Of a stretch of 64,000 bases of DNA, positions 8,844 to 18,127 are shown one piece after another (the stretch's first letter is position 1; the number at the start of each line of letters is the position of its first letter). The stretch is from assembly GCA_002837195.1 (NCBI GenBank), contig KZ478059.1:496001-560000 (forward strand), written 5' to 3'. Position numbers and translations under genes: made by a program. Source of the DNA: Enterobacterales bacterium CwR94 (lineage in GTDB: Bacteria > Pseudomonadota > Gammaproteobacteria > Enterobacterales > Enterobacteriaceae). The notes under the pieces are model-generated. The model made no database searches. It saw only the letters and a program-made list of their open reading frames with translations, and was not told where the DNA came from.

Positions 8844-11800
8844 TCAGAAACGCCAGGTGGCTGAAAGATTGCCGGCGATCGCGTTATAGCCAGGTCGAAA
8901 TAATTCGCTTTCAAGCCCAATGCCGACTTCAACATCAGTGTTGATGTTATAGCGCATTCCCGCCTTTACGCCCAGTGCATCTCGGCCTGTTACCTGATTT
9001 CGGGTACTAAACCCTGCACTGCGATAATTGGCAAAAGAGGCTTGTTGCACGACATTGCCATCCAGCAGTTCATGATCCCAGGTAAGCTGCAACTCAGCGG
9101 CGACCGACGCCGCTGAAGCAAGCGGCATGTTCCAGTTACCATTCACCCCGATACGGGATTGCAGCGAATTGAAGGTCGCTGAGGCTGGCAGCAGTCGGCT
9201 GCCGTCATTGCCATTCTCTTTCACACCAGGGCGATGCAATGTGGTGTAATTTAATGACGCGATCGGTCCAACATTCACCTGATCATTCAACGCCCAATGA
9301 TAGCCGCCGCCCGCCGTCACAGAGCCTGATAATCCCGTCCAACTGGCATGGTGGCTTGCGGCGTAACTTTCGATTTGAATGCTGCGATCCAGCCAGCTGT
9401 CTTCAATACCGAATCGACCATTGCCGAACAAATACATCCCTGCCGACCTTTCAACGCCGTAACTTGCATGTACACCCAAATCGAAGGCAGTGGTTTTTCC
9501 TTTTGCGGTTTCTGGCGATCGCACCGTCACCGACTGGCCACTGACCGCACCATGAAAGCCATACATCCAGTTGCGATCCTGATCGTTTTGCGTTTCGGCA
9601 CCGAACACGATGCCGTAACTGCTGGCGTCATACCCTACACTGCCACCCTGCCGCTGCTGCCAGAAACCGCCGCCAAAGGGTATTGCAAAGCTGCGCCATT
9701 CCCCTTCAGCCAGGGGTTTCGGCGCAACGGCAGCGTGAGGCCCGCTGATGATCCGCGTTATCTGCTGTTCACGATGAAGGGAACTTGCAAACATGGCGCT
9801 GTAGGCTTGTGCAGAAAGTTGCTGCAAGGCGTTGCTGATACTGCTGCCATCCGCGGCGGAGAAATCCAGAGAGCGGTACAACGGTTGTAGATCAGCGTTG
9901 GCTTTCGACACGATTTTATCGAGTGCCTGCCCCACCTGCCGCGCGTTACCATCCTGCGCATACTGGCTGTACGCATTGGCGGCGCGTAGCATTGAGAGTT
10001 GCCAGCTATTTTCGCCCTGAGGCGTAGTCTGCAGTCCCAGCGTGGGCGAGCGGAGCAAGCTGTTTACCGCACTGAATCCACCACTATACGAATCTGCTGT
10101 TAGCAAGTTTTTTGAATCCAGCCGCCAGTCTGGCGCATACCAGTCCGGTTGCGGTACAAACGTCAGTTGACCGTTATATTGTGCATGACCGTTAACGCGC
10201 AACGTATCATGCCTACCGCGTCCGTCGACGTCCAATCGCAACTCTCCGCTAGCACCCTGTTGATAGGCGCCTGTGATAGTGATTTGCCCAATTGAATTGC
10301 CTGGCGCGAGGATGCCGTTATTCACAAAGCGTCCTTCCTGATTCAGGGTGTAGTTGCCATTGCCGGATAATGTGGCACCCGATGCGACAGCCATGCTGTA
10401 AATCTGAACGTCGCCATTAAGTGAGGTGTTCCCGCCGTACGCCTTCAATTGCAGATTATTGATACCTTCGATGTTTCCACGGTAAGCAAAGTTGAAATCA
10501 GCATCAGCCCCCTCCACTGCCTGCCCATACGGATTGGTCTTCCGACCGAAGGTAAGCTGCGTCAAGCGCTGTTGGCCATAGGCATCTCGCTGGTCGTAGT
10601 CCGAGTAAATATTACCTTCCAACTGGGCGCCCTTTACTATATTGATATTGCCGACCAGCGCATTTGGCGAAATATAGATCGCCGCACCTTTCCCGGCCAC
10701 CCGTCCGCTAATATCGGCATTATCTACCAGGGCTCCCTGCAACTCGGGTAATACGGTGTCGTAATACCCGTCCACGATATGCAGCCAGGATCCACGATAG
10801 TCCGCGTCGTTACCCAGAAGATTATTGCCAAAATCAAAGCTGATCGCGACGCCATTGGTGCCCAGCGCTTGCACGTCGCCGCGCTGAATCAGGTTATGTT
10901 GTTTACCGTAAGCAAACATGACCCCGCGGCCATTCAGACCATCGGCGTAAACCCGTACGCCGGGTTCGATGCTCAGCGTGTTATGTTGACCATCAACACG
11001 GATACCCGCGCCCCCCGCTCCTTGCGTTAACAAATCCGCTTGCTGAAAGAGACGGTTTTGACTGCCATACACATGCAGGCCAACGCCCAGCGTTGCGGTG
11101 TTATAGTGCCCTACCAGATAGCCATCACCCTGCTGATTACGCAGAAAATAGCCGTTGCGGTTAACCAGGGTTTGCCCATTGCCGTATAACGAAAAACCGA
11201 AAAAATTGCGCCGGTCAATCTGATACCCCATGTCCTGCAGCAACGCCAGTTCCGCCTCCATAAAGGTGGTGTAATTGCGATAGTTTTGATGGCTCATCAT
11301 GCTGTTTTTCAGCTCGATATGGCTCATATAGTTATCATCAACTGAACCGTCGTCGCCCAGCATTTTCACCGGCACGCCAGGCATGGCACCTGCAAGCACC
11401 TCATCTACGTGACTGCCAGTGAAATAGCCTTTGTCGAGCCGTACATCAAAGCCCTGCGGATCCCATCGGTTATTGCAGCCATTACACAGTATGACTTGCC
11501 CTGGTCGGGCCGGATTGCCATGATCGTCGCGCAGATGGCGGGTCCAGGAACCAAAAGGCACCGTATCGAACGCGGGCGTGAATGTGTCAGGTCCTTGTAG
11601 ATCGGTCACCATAGTGGCTATTCCCAGGCCATGGGCCAACTCATGAACAGCGACGCTGAACAGGTCTGTCTTACCGGTGCGCGGCAGTTGCGCAGGCACA
11701 TAGGGAATGACGTCGAAATCCATTTTGCCCATGATGAATTGGCCATGAGAGCCGAAGGTCAACTCTCCGGTATCAATACCGTTTAACGCCCCCTGTAGTT

Positions 11801-12152
11801 GCGTCAGACTGATAATACCGTTGTGGACGGAGTCACTGGATCCCGCAGCATTACTCACATCAAACGTACCGACATTGATAATCGCGGGCAATTGCCCTGC
11901 TCTCGGCGTGATAATTTCGGCCCAATAACGCATGGCATCGAGTATTTTTTCTTTCTGCGACTGTCCCAGATTCCAGCTTGACTCAGAAGCGGTCGGCCAA
12001 TTCGGCATAAAGGGGCCGTCGCCAACATCAAAGAAGCGTACTTCAAATACCGCAATATTTTGCGGGCTATAGACCAGATAGCTTTCACCTGCAGATGAAT
12101 ATTGACTGGTTAATAAACCCGTTAATGCAGCTGTTAAAAAAAATTTTTTCAT
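8844..12152 (-). CDS. autotransporter with zinc-metalloprotease-like passenger
   Basis: This 1102-residue type Va autotransporter starts with a signal peptide of about 21 residues. The passenger's first third carries HELAHGLGI (His170, Glu171, His174), a zincin active site. The downstream sequence YMSH (His278), MMSH (His288) and ELALLQDMGY resembles secreted proteases of the HELGHGLGF type, where a later His completes the zinc site. A Cys-x2-Cys pair (LCNGCNN) lies between them. The middle third is a repetitive beta-helix (NGDVQIYSMAVASGATLSGNG, NNGILAPGNSIGQI). The last 270 residues form the translocator barrel ending WRF. AGGAGG precedes the ATG. It is monocistronic and should place a protease on the cell surface or release it. 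Confidence 0.8.
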   Translation of the reverse strand: MKKFFLTAALTGLLTSQYSSAGESYLVYSPQNIAVFEVRFFDVGDGPFMPNWPTASESSWNLGQSQKEKILDAMRYWAEIITPRAGQLPAIINVGTFDVSNAAGSSDSVHNGIISLTQLQGALNGIDTGELTFGSHGQFIMGKMDFDVIPYVPAQLPRTGKTDLFSVAVHELAHGLGIATMVTDLQGPDTFTPAFDTVPFGSWTRHLRDDHGNPARPGQVILCNGCNNRWDPQGFDVRLDKGYFTGSHVDEVLAGAMPGVPVKMLGDDGSVDDNYMSHIELKNSMMSHQNYRNYTTFMEAELALLQDMGYQIDRRNFFGFSLYGNGQTLVNRNGYFLRNQQGDGYLVGHYNTATLGVGLHVYGSQNRLFQQADLLTQGAGGAGIRVDGQHNTLSIEPGVRVYADGLNGRGVMFAYGKQHNLIQRGDVQALGTNGVAISFDFGNNLLGNDADYRGSWLHIVDGYYDTVLPELQGALVDNADISGRVAGKGAAIYISPNALVGNINIVKGAQLEGNIYSDYDQRDAYGQQRLTQLTFGRKTNPYGQAVEGADADFNFAYRGNIEGINNLQLKAYGGNTSLNGDVQIYSMAVASGATLSGNGNYTLNQEGRFVNNGILAPGNSIGQITITGAYQQGASGELRLDVDGRGRHDTLRVNGHAQYNGQLTFVPQPDWYAPDWRLDSKNLLTADSYSGGFSAVNSLLRSPTLGLQTTPQGENSWQLSMLRAANAYSQYAQDGNARQVGQALDKIVSKANADLQPLYRSLDFSAADGSSISNALQQLSAQAYSAMFASSLHREQQITRIISGPHAAVAPKPLAEGEWRSFAIPFGGGFWQQRQGGSVGYDASSYGIVFGAETQNDQDRNWMYGFHGAVSGQSVTVRSPETAKGKTTAFDLGVHASYGVERSAGMYLFGNGRFGIEDSWLDRSIQIESYAASHHASWTGLSGSVTAGGGYHWALNDQVNVGPIASLNYTTLHRPGVKENGNDGSRLLPASATFNSLQSRIGVNGNWNMPLASAASVAAELQLTWDHELLDGNVVQQASFANYRSAGFSTRNQVTGRDALGVKAGMRYNINTDVEVGIGLESELFRPGYNAIAGNLSATWRF

Positions 12153-12393
12153 ATCAACCCTCCTTGTGTGAAAACGTCATGTTCTACGTCCGTAGATATA
12201 TCTTCACAAGCAGGTTCAATAAATCACAAACAAATAGAGTAACTATCGATATGAATTGATGATTAATAACAATGCGTGGTCTTATTCTGCGATAGTTTCA
12301 TCTTCCAGTATTTTATAAACGGTGCAGATGGGGTGATATTTTCTATCGACCCCTGGATTATTTAGGAATTAAGCGGTTTTTATAGGAAATGGA
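12153..12393 (-). promoter_or_regulatory. promoter region of the autotransporter gene
   Basis: This AT-rich 241-base gap between the autotransporter start and the LysR gene's 3' end must hold the autotransporter promoter. A near-perfect Shine-Dalgarno (AAGGAGGG) sits directly before the ATG at 12152, implying strong translation. No operator stands out. Confidence 0.4.
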
Positions 12394-13272
12394 CTATTTG
12401 GATATCAGCGATGATTTTAACGTCTCCATAAATGTGCTGACCCGGAGAGGAAGATAACGCGTTGTCGGTAGCAGGGCCCAGACAGATAAAGCCTGCGGCC
12501 CGACGTTAGATAAATTAATTTCGATCAATTTCCCTTCCCTGATTTCCGTCATAACATCCCAGCGCGTAAGTTGTGCTATTCCTAATCCTTGCAGGCACAT
12601 TTCTCTCACGCCTTCCACGTTGTCGGAGCTGAAACGCCCTTCAACACTGATTCTGATCGTCTCGCCTTCGCGTTCAAAAATCCATTGAGGGACGCTGCTG
12701 AGCTTGAGGCAATGATGCTGGATTAAATCTTCAACCACCTCAGGTGTACCTTGTGCTTGCAGGTAGTCGGGTGAGGCGCAGATCACCCGTGGGTTATCAG
12801 TCATTTTTCTCGCTATCAGTGTGGAGTCTTTTAATGGCGCAATACGAATGGCGACATCAAAACCTCGTCCGACAATATCAACCACATCTTCGCTGAGCTG
12901 AAGATCGATACTGAGCTCCGGATTAGCCTCTAATAGCTCAGGTACCAGAGGCAAAATATTACGCCGACCGAATCCCGATGGCGCAGTAATTCTCAGTAAT
13001 CCGGTAGCCCCTCGTGTAGCCGAGGAAAATAACGTCCTCGCGCCCTTCTCTGTTTCAACAAGCGCCTGGGCATAAGGTAAGAACTCCATACCTTCCTGCG
13101 TTAATGAAACCGACCGTGTGGTTCGCTGCAACAGGCGTGTACCCAGTTCCTTTTCCAGCGCCGCAAGACGTCTTGAAACCGCCATCGCTGAAGTGTTTTG
13201 TCGTTTCGCCGCCTGGGTAAGGCTGTGCGTTTCGGAGATAACCAGAAACAGTGATACGTCTTGTAGATTCAT
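12394..13272 (-). CDS. LysR-family transcriptional regulator
   Basis: This 292-residue protein has an N-terminal winged HTH (residues 1-60: SLTQAAKRQNTSAMAVSRRLAALEKELGTRLLQRTTRSVSLT) and a two-lobed effector-binding domain from about residue 90. The pattern GLLRITAPSGFGRRNILPLVPELLEANPELSIDLQLSEDVVDIV is typical of the large CrgA/DsdC-like LysR subgroup. It is transcribed divergently from the flavin oxidoreductase gene. The 159-base gap between them holds a perfect inverted repeat, so it probably controls that gene and itself. The inducer is unknown, but an electrophile handled by the reductase is a reasonable guess. Confidence 0.88.
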   Translation of the reverse strand: MNLQDVSLFLVISETHSLTQAAKRQNTSAMAVSRRLAALEKELGTRLLQRTTRSVSLTQEGMEFLPYAQALVETEKGARTLFSSATRGATGLLRITAPSGFGRRNILPLVPELLEANPELSIDLQLSEDVVDIVGRGFDVAIRIAPLKDSTLIARKMTDNPRVICASPDYLQAQGTPEVVEDLIQHHCLKLSSVPQWIFEREGETIRISVEGRFSSDNVEGVREMCLQGLGIAQLTRWDVMTEIREGKLIEINLSNVGPQALSVWALLPTTRYLPLRVSTFMETLKSSLISK

Positions 13273-13331
13273 GGCGGCACCTGGCTCTCAATGATTTCGA
13301 ACATTATTTTAAAGGAAATACACCACTGGAT

Positions 13332-13350
13332 TATAACGAAAATCGTTATA
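13332..13350. promoter_or_regulatory. LysR-type operator between regulator and reductase
   Basis: TATAACGA-AAA-TCGTTATA is a perfect 8-base inverted repeat containing T-N11-A. It lies midway in the divergent intergenic region, 60 bases upstream of the LysR start and 82 upstream of the reductase start. This is the usual location of the LysR recognition site. Confidence 0.6.
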
Positions 13351-13431
13351 TAGGCTTATCAAATTGCGCTATTTATTGCTCATATAACAATGATTATAGT
13401 GTCTTTATGATTTAATTACACAGGAACACCC

Positions 13432-14529
13432 ATGAAGACATCATCCCTTTTTATGCCAGGAAAAATCGGCAACGTTTTGTTGAAAAACCGTCTGGTGGTC
13501 GCCCCAATGACACGTGTCACTGCCTCGGAGGATGGGATAGCCAGCGATCGAATGAAGACGTATTACGAAGATTTCGCCCGCGGGGGATTTGCTCTGGTCA
13601 TTTCAGAAGGTATTTATATCGATACCGCCTACTCACAGACCTACGCTTTCCAGTCTGGGTTAACCTGTCCGGAACAGATTGCGGGATGGAGAAAGACGAC
13701 TCACGCCATACATCAACAGGATGGTCGTATTTTTGCGCAAATTCAGCACGCTGGATCACTGTCGCAGGGAAACGCTTTTCGGGATGAGACCGTCGCACCC
13801 AGCGCAGTTCGTCCCGTGGGCAGCCAGATGACGTTTTATCGTGGAGAAGGGAAATATCCCCTGCCTCGTGAACTCCGTGAAGATGAAATTCAGGATATTA
13901 TCTGCAGTTTTGCCGAAGCCGCGGCGCATGCGGTTTTCGACGCGGGTTTTGATGGCGTCGAAATCCATGGCGCCAATGGATATCTGCTCGATCAATTTTT
14001 CACGGATTACACCAACTTGCGGACTGACCGCTGGGGGGGAGATATCGCCGCGCGTCTTACACTTAGTCTGGCAGTGATTCAGTCGGTCAGACAAAAAGTG
14101 GGCCAGGCTGTTCCAGTGGGCATTCGAATCTCTCAAGGGAAAGTGAATGACTTTTTCCATAAGTGGGCCAACGGGGAAGACGATGCCCGGATTGTGTTTA
14201 CGCTGCTGGCGGAGTCCGGTATCGATTACCTGCATGTGACCGAATATGAAGCCTGGCAACCGGCATTTCCTGACTGCCCGCTCTCACTGATCGAACTGGC
14301 GCGTAAGTATGCGCCGGGGCTGACTATTATGGCGAATGGTAGCCTGCATCAGGCTTCGCGCGCCCAGCAAGTGATGGCGATGGGTGCCGACTTTATTGCA
14401 CTTGGCCGTGGCGCACTGGCTAATCATAATTGGCCTCAACGGCTTGTGGCGGATGAAGCCTTTAATGAATTTGACAGCGCGATCCTGGGCCCTATTGCCA
14501 ATATTAAAGATAGTGAACTTCCTGTCTAA
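13432..14529 (+). CDS. NADH:flavin oxidoreductase, Old Yellow Enzyme family
   Basis: This 365-residue FMN-dependent TIM-barrel protein should reduce activated C=C bonds of enones, nitro compounds or quinones with NAD(P)H. It opens with LFMPGKIGNVLLKNRLVVAPMTR, the FMN-binding N-terminus. The substrate-binding pair His179 and Asn182 lies in DGVEIHGANGYLLDQF, and the phosphate-binding end has MANGSLHQA...MGADFIALGRGAL. The short barrel-lid sequence and NLRTDRWGG are typical of the family. The ATG at 13432 has AGGA in front. It is divergent from the LysR gene at 12394, its likely regulator, and is followed by a hairpin. Confidence 0.88.
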   Translation: MKTSSLFMPGKIGNVLLKNRLVVAPMTRVTASEDGIASDRMKTYYEDFARGGFALVISEGIYIDTAYSQTYAFQSGLTCPEQIAGWRKTTHAIHQQDGRIFAQIQHAGSLSQGNAFRDETVAPSAVRPVGSQMTFYRGEGKYPLPRELREDEIQDIICSFAEAAAHAVFDAGFDGVEIHGANGYLLDQFFTDYTNLRTDRWGGDIAARLTLSLAVIQSVRQKVGQAVPVGIRISQGKVNDFFHKWANGEDDARIVFTLLAESGIDYLHVTEYEAWQPAFPDCPLSLIELARKYAPGLTIMANGSLHQASRAQQVMAMGADFIALGRGALANHNWPQRLVADEAFNEFDSAILGPIANIKDSELPV

Positions 14530-14537
14530 TCGACCTT

Positions 14538-14558
14538 CCCCGGAAGCATGGTCCGGGG
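14538..14558 (+). terminator. hairpin after the flavin oxidoreductase gene
   Basis: CCCCGGA-N7-TCCGGGG begins 9 bases after the stop codon and is followed by TTGCTGATTTAT. This is a plausible but weak intrinsic terminator. Confidence 0.45.
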
Positions 14559-14646
14559 TTGCTGATTTATGTAGTCCCTGCTTTCAGCTGCAACATCGAG
14601 CGTCAATGATCTCGGTAATGCTCTCGGTATCGTAGAAATAAGAAGT

Positions 14647-15426
14647 TTATTTGATTCTGATAATGCCTGGTGAAGAGTCTATTAACTCAGCTAGACTAAC
14701 GTAGAGGACTTTCCCCGCCTTGCGCATCTGTTCTAGCCGCCAGAAAAGAAAAGTATCGGAAACCACGGTATGATACTCGCCCATTAATTGTCCTACTGCC
14801 CAGGCTGCGGGACGAGGTTGAGTGAAAGAGAACCGATTAAGCAAGTTCTCATCGAAATGTTCTACCGGATAGTCATTCAGGACGCCATGCCGATCGGTTT
14901 CTCGCCAACCCTGCGCATTGTCTTTCCAATAACGCCAGAAGAGACGTAGCTCATCGCGTTGCTGTTCAGAAAGTAATTGGGGTGTTACAGCGAGTAATTG
15001 CGCGGGTGGGCACATGCCAACACTTCGGTTTAGGCGACTTAATATTGAGACGTTGACAACTGAAACCGGTATGTTTCGCGGTAGGCGCGCAACAACCAAC
15101 GCCAGCATTAAACGGTCGTGGGCATTTTCACCTATCCAGATAACCACTGGGTGAGCCTGAGAACGGAGTGCATGGAGAGCTTTTTGCTCCTCTTCAAGCC
15201 GTTTTATAGTGTTGGCTTCCGTGCTTGCATCATACCACCACTGTGCCTGCAACAGTCGACGATTAAGATCGATGCGCATCGCTCCTGAATTATCCATATC
15301 CTGAAGAGCACCAATGCTGAAGTCATCAATGATCGCTAAGATAGCGTGCTGCTCTCCCCGTAACTCATTGACAACACGTAATATGCCCGCCGCACTGTCT
15401 CCCCCAACGATATATGTCTGCTGCAT
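14647..15426 (-). CDS. DUF1835/DUF3658-like protein
   Basis: This 259-residue cytosolic protein begins TYIVGGDSAAGILRVV and continues DDFSIGAL. That is the DUF1835 signature, in which a small Rossmann-like domain has a G-D-S-x-A loop and a conserved D-x-x-S-x-G-P/A-L. The C-terminal half, with a conserved W-x-V-G and a helical end, fits the DUF3658 partner domain. The biochemical activity of this family is not established. The gene follows the ABM-domain gene by 9 bases on the same strand, so the two are likely one transcript. No signal peptide is present. Confidence 0.7.
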   Translation of the reverse strand: MQQTYIVGGDSAAGILRVVNELRGEQHAILAIIDDFSIGALQDMDNSGAMRIDLNRRLLQAQWWYDASTEANTIKRLEEEQKALHALRSQAHPVVIWIGENAHDRLMLALVVARLPRNIPVSVVNVSILSRLNRSVGMCPPAQLLAVTPQLLSEQQRDELRLFWRYWKDNAQGWRETDRHGVLNDYPVEHFDENLLNRFSFTQPRPAAWAVGQLMGEYHTVVSDTFLFWRLEQMRKAGKVLYVSLAELIDSSPGIIRIK

Positions 15427-15435
15427 ACATGCCCC

Positions 15436-15909
15436 TTAGTGTTGAGTCTGTGACGGCATCTCATCCCCGTATTCGCGGATCACTTGCGCGATGCGGATGG
15501 TATGCTTCTGGAACCAGGTTTCCTTGCCCAATTGCTGAATAATCTTATGTTCTTCGTTATTTCTAAAAGCACGGATAGCATCGAGATCTTTCCAGTAACT
15601 CATGAGGATGATAAAGCCTTTCTCATCCTCCAACCCTTCGGCACCCAGGTAGCCCGGTGTCGATGAGGCTAATTCCATCATCCGCGCATCGGCTTTTGCT
15701 AATGCATCCGTTTCTTTACCCGATGTTTGAATAGTAAACATCACTGCATAATACGGCGGTGCCGGTGTTTTCGCAAAACGCTGCTGATAGTCAGTATTTG
15801 ACATGGCGACATTCTCCTTCGGAAGCTGACTTTCCACGGTGGTGGCATTGGCAAACAGGGGGAATAAAACAAATGCACAACAAACGATAAATATTTTGTT
15901 ATATCTCAT
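15436..15909 (-). CDS. secreted antibiotic-biosynthesis-monooxygenase (ABM) domain protein
   Basis: The chosen ATG (15909, preceded by GGAAAG) gives 157 residues with a signal peptide (RYNKIFIVCCAFVLFPLFANA). An earlier in-frame start at 15936 would put hydrophilic residues before the signal and is rejected. The mature part is a dimeric ferredoxin-like ABM domain: YYAVMFTIQTS, ASSTPGYLGAEG, then SYWKDLDAIRAFRNNEEHKI, where the W and H match the ABM pattern. Most ABM proteins are cytosolic, so export is unusual. It is upstream of the DUF1835-like gene in a probable two-gene operon. Function is unknown; a stress or quinone-modifying role is conceivable. Confidence 0.65.
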   Translation of the reverse strand: MRYNKIFIVCCAFVLFPLFANATTVESQLPKENVAMSNTDYQQRFAKTPAPPYYAVMFTIQTSGKETDALAKADARMMELASSTPGYLGAEGLEDEKGFIILMSYWKDLDAIRAFRNNEEHKIIQQLGKETWFQKHTIRIAQVIREYGDEMPSQTQH

Positions 15910-16182
15910 TTTCTTTCCGCATGGATAACCGGTCACATTAAAAATAAGAATACTGTTAACTCGAATGATTTATATCATGCACAAAGTAAACGCAATCTTA
16001 ACCGTTTTTGTAATTATGCCGTGAAAGTTAATCTCCAGATTGTTAAAGAAAGTATAAAATTTAATTTATAAATAATTTTTAAATTTTTACTTATCAACAA
16101 CGATGATCTTAAAAACAGGTATTGGCTATTAGCCTCTCACAGCACGAATTATGCGGGTAATGATGAAAAGTAAACAGCCAAA

Positions 16183-16232
16183 AACCGGGGAAGTGAGTTA
16201 TTGGCATATCCACATAACTCACTTCCCCGGTT
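16183..16232 (-). terminator. strong intrinsic terminator of the beta-lactamase gene
   Basis: A perfect 19-base inverted repeat (AACCGGGGAAGTGAGTTAT at 16183-16201 with its complement at 16214-16232) encloses a 12-base loop. On the minus strand the stem runs into TTTTT. It starts 28 bases after the stop codon of the beta-lactamase gene at 16260. Confidence 0.8.
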
Positions 16233-16259
16233 GTATTTACTTAATGGTTTGAAACAGAG

Positions 16260-17114
16260 TTACCAGTTAGCAATAATTGAAGCACCAATTTCAGCGATAA
16301 TGCGATTTTGCTCATCAATATCCGTCTTGCTGTTGGTGATATAAATGACAACAATGCGCGACGGTTGGTTGTCTGGACCCAGCATGGCGATGATGCCACG
16401 TGACCCATGTCTACCTGCCCCCGTTTTATCGGCGATAAACCATCCTGAAGGCAGCACGGAACGAATGAGTGCGCCAGCCACTTCATCCCCAATCATCCAC
16501 TGCGTTAACAAATCGCGAGACTCTGCCGTAAGCGTATCGCCCTTTAATAACTTACGCAGGGTATTGGCCATGGCCAGCGGGCTGGTGGTATCGCGCTCAT
16601 CGCCGGGTACTGCATCATTCAAATCAGGCTCATAACGATCAAGTCGTGTAACCGGATCATTTATTCCCCTTAAAAAATGCGTTAGCGCCTGAGGGCCCTG
16701 AATGATATTCAAGAGTAAATTAGCCGCAGTATTGTCACTCACTGAGACGGTGGCTCGGCATAACTCCTCTATCGTCATACCGCTTTCAATATTTTTTTCT
16801 GTAACCGGAGAATACGTGATCAAGTCACTCTGTTGATAATTTATGCGGCGAGATAAGTGCTCTTTCCCCTGATCGACGCGTTCCAGTACGGCGCCACAGA
16901 CCAAGGTTTTAAATGTACTCATCATAGGAAAACGCTCATCAGTGCGATATCCATCAATGAGTTTTCCACTCGCCAGGTCTATTTCCGCATATCCTATTCG
17001 GCCCGAGATTTTATTTTCAAGCGTTTTAACTTTGTCAACCGTGTTATGCGATGAACAACCCGCCAATGAAAATAAAAGCACTAAAGAAAAACACCAGGGA
17101 CGCAAAAAAGGCAT
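16260..17114 (-). CDS. class A beta-lactamase, predicted lipoprotein
   Basis: This 284-residue serine beta-lactamase hydrolyses penicillins and perhaps some cephalosporins. All class A elements are present in Ambler numbering: S70-TFK in MMSTFK, SDN130-132, E166-x-x-x-N170 in EPDLN, and KTG234-236. It also has the Cys77-Cys123 pair (TLVCGAV, ELCRAT) typical of the TEM/SHV cluster. The signal ends in a lipobox SLAGC (Cys20), so the enzyme should be anchored in a membrane rather than free in the periplasm, which is unusual for this cluster. GGAG lies before the ATG. There is no AmpR-type gene beside it. A second class A enzyme is at 45437. Confidence 0.9.
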   Translation of the reverse strand: MPFLRPWCFSLVLLFSLAGCSSHNTVDKVKTLENKISGRIGYAEIDLASGKLIDGYRTDERFPMMSTFKTLVCGAVLERVDQGKEHLSRRINYQQSDLITYSPVTEKNIESGMTIEELCRATVSVSDNTAANLLLNIIQGPQALTHFLRGINDPVTRLDRYEPDLNDAVPGDERDTTSPLAMANTLRKLLKGDTLTAESRDLLTQWMIGDEVAGALIRSVLPSGWFIADKTGAGRHGSRGIIAMLGPDNQPSRIVVIYITNSKTDIDEQNRIIAEIGASIIANW

Positions 17115-17599
17115 AGGAATACTCCATTATATAATTAAACCATTACGTTGAAATGATTGTTAATGTCTTAGCGGGTGATTAATTTTAACCGCATAATAAG
17201 AATTATTAAAAAGCAGATGTTTTAAAAACGCTCATTTTCAGAGGCTAGTGTGCGGGCCGCGGCCGTGGAGAACAAACGATAAGATTTAACAGTAGCTGTA
17301 AGTTTATCTATCAAAGAGATTGTTAGGCGTTTGATGGCCGCTATGACATCCGACCACTTCAGACGACATCTGATCGCGTAAGACAACAATGACACAAGTA
17401 GAGCCCTGGATTACAGAACCCTACAGCCCGTCTCAATGCTCATTTCTAAGAATGCCTTCATGATGTGCATCATCAAACGGGGAAACCTCAAGATATTAAC
17501 CTGAGCGAATATGGCATTTGAGTCATGTGCCCAGGAAAGAAACACTGCTTACCGGTCTGCGGTAAGTGGTTGCAATGACTTAACCAATATGGAATTAAC
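17115..17599. promoter_or_regulatory. intergenic region upstream of the first fimbrial operon
   Basis: This 485-base region lies between the beta-lactamase start and the first pilin gene and must carry both divergent promoters. I looked for flanking inverted repeats of the fimS invertible-switch type and saw none. It is AT-rich on the beta-lactamase side. No gene is apparent. Confidence 0.35.
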
Positions 17600-18118
17600 A
17601 TGAAAAAGAATATCGCGGCTCTCGCAATCATCACGGCATTATTCGCAACGACCGCTCAGGCTGCTGACGGCACCATCAACTTCACTGGTAACATCACTGA
17701 TGATACTTGTGATGTTTCTGCTGCATCATCTGCACAGAACGTGAATTTGGGCACCATTGGTAGCGACTCCTTCGCTGCAGGTGCAGGCACCACTTCTGCT
17801 GCAACCGGTTTTAGCGTTGTACTGAGCAGCTGCCCAGCATCACACACTAACGTTGCTGTGAAATTTGACGGTCTGCCAGATGGCGGTAACCCAGCGGTAT
17901 TGGCGCTGACAAATACCGGTACTAACGCTCAAGGCGTGGGTATCCAGTTACGTGACAATGATGGCACCCCGCTGTCTCTGTTCGCTGATTCAAAACCTGT
18001 GGCAATTAACGCGGGTAACGCTACGCTTAACTTCAGCGCGGCATACGTTGCTACCGCTGCAACCGTATCTGCGGGTGATGCAAACTCTACTGCAAACTTC
18101 ACCGTAGTATACAACTAA
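17600..18118 (+). CDS. major fimbrial subunit (type 1-like), operon 1
   Basis: This 172-residue pilin has a signal peptide (MKKNIAALAIITALFATTAQA). The mature start ADGTINFTGNITDDTCDV carries the first conserved cysteine, and SSCPAS carries the second. The C-terminal beta-zipper ANFTVVYN ends in the penultimate Tyr used for chaperone recognition. These are classic FimA/gamma-type pilin features. It is the first gene of a four-gene operon (pilin, chaperone, usher, adhesin), with no separate minor pilins. A perfect hairpin follows it, probably raising pilin mRNA over the downstream genes. Confidence 0.9.
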   Translation: MKKNIAALAIITALFATTAQAADGTINFTGNITDDTCDVSAASSAQNVNLGTIGSDSFAAGAGTTSAATGFSVVLSSCPASHTNVAVKFDGLPDGGNPAVLALTNTGTNAQGVGIQLRDNDGTPLSLFADSKPVAINAGNATLNFSAAYVATAATVSAGDANSTANFTVVYN

Positions 18119-18127
18119 TTGTTGAAC

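Noticed and set aside
9348-9890. Long plus-strand open frames opposite the autotransporter gene
   Set aside because: They are in the antisense of a clear barrel-coding region and lack start signals; ordinary shadow frames of a GC-balanced gene.
17115-17599. fimS-type invertible promoter element
   Set aside because: No pair of inverted repeats flanking a 300-base segment and no fimB/fimE-like recombinase gene in the window.
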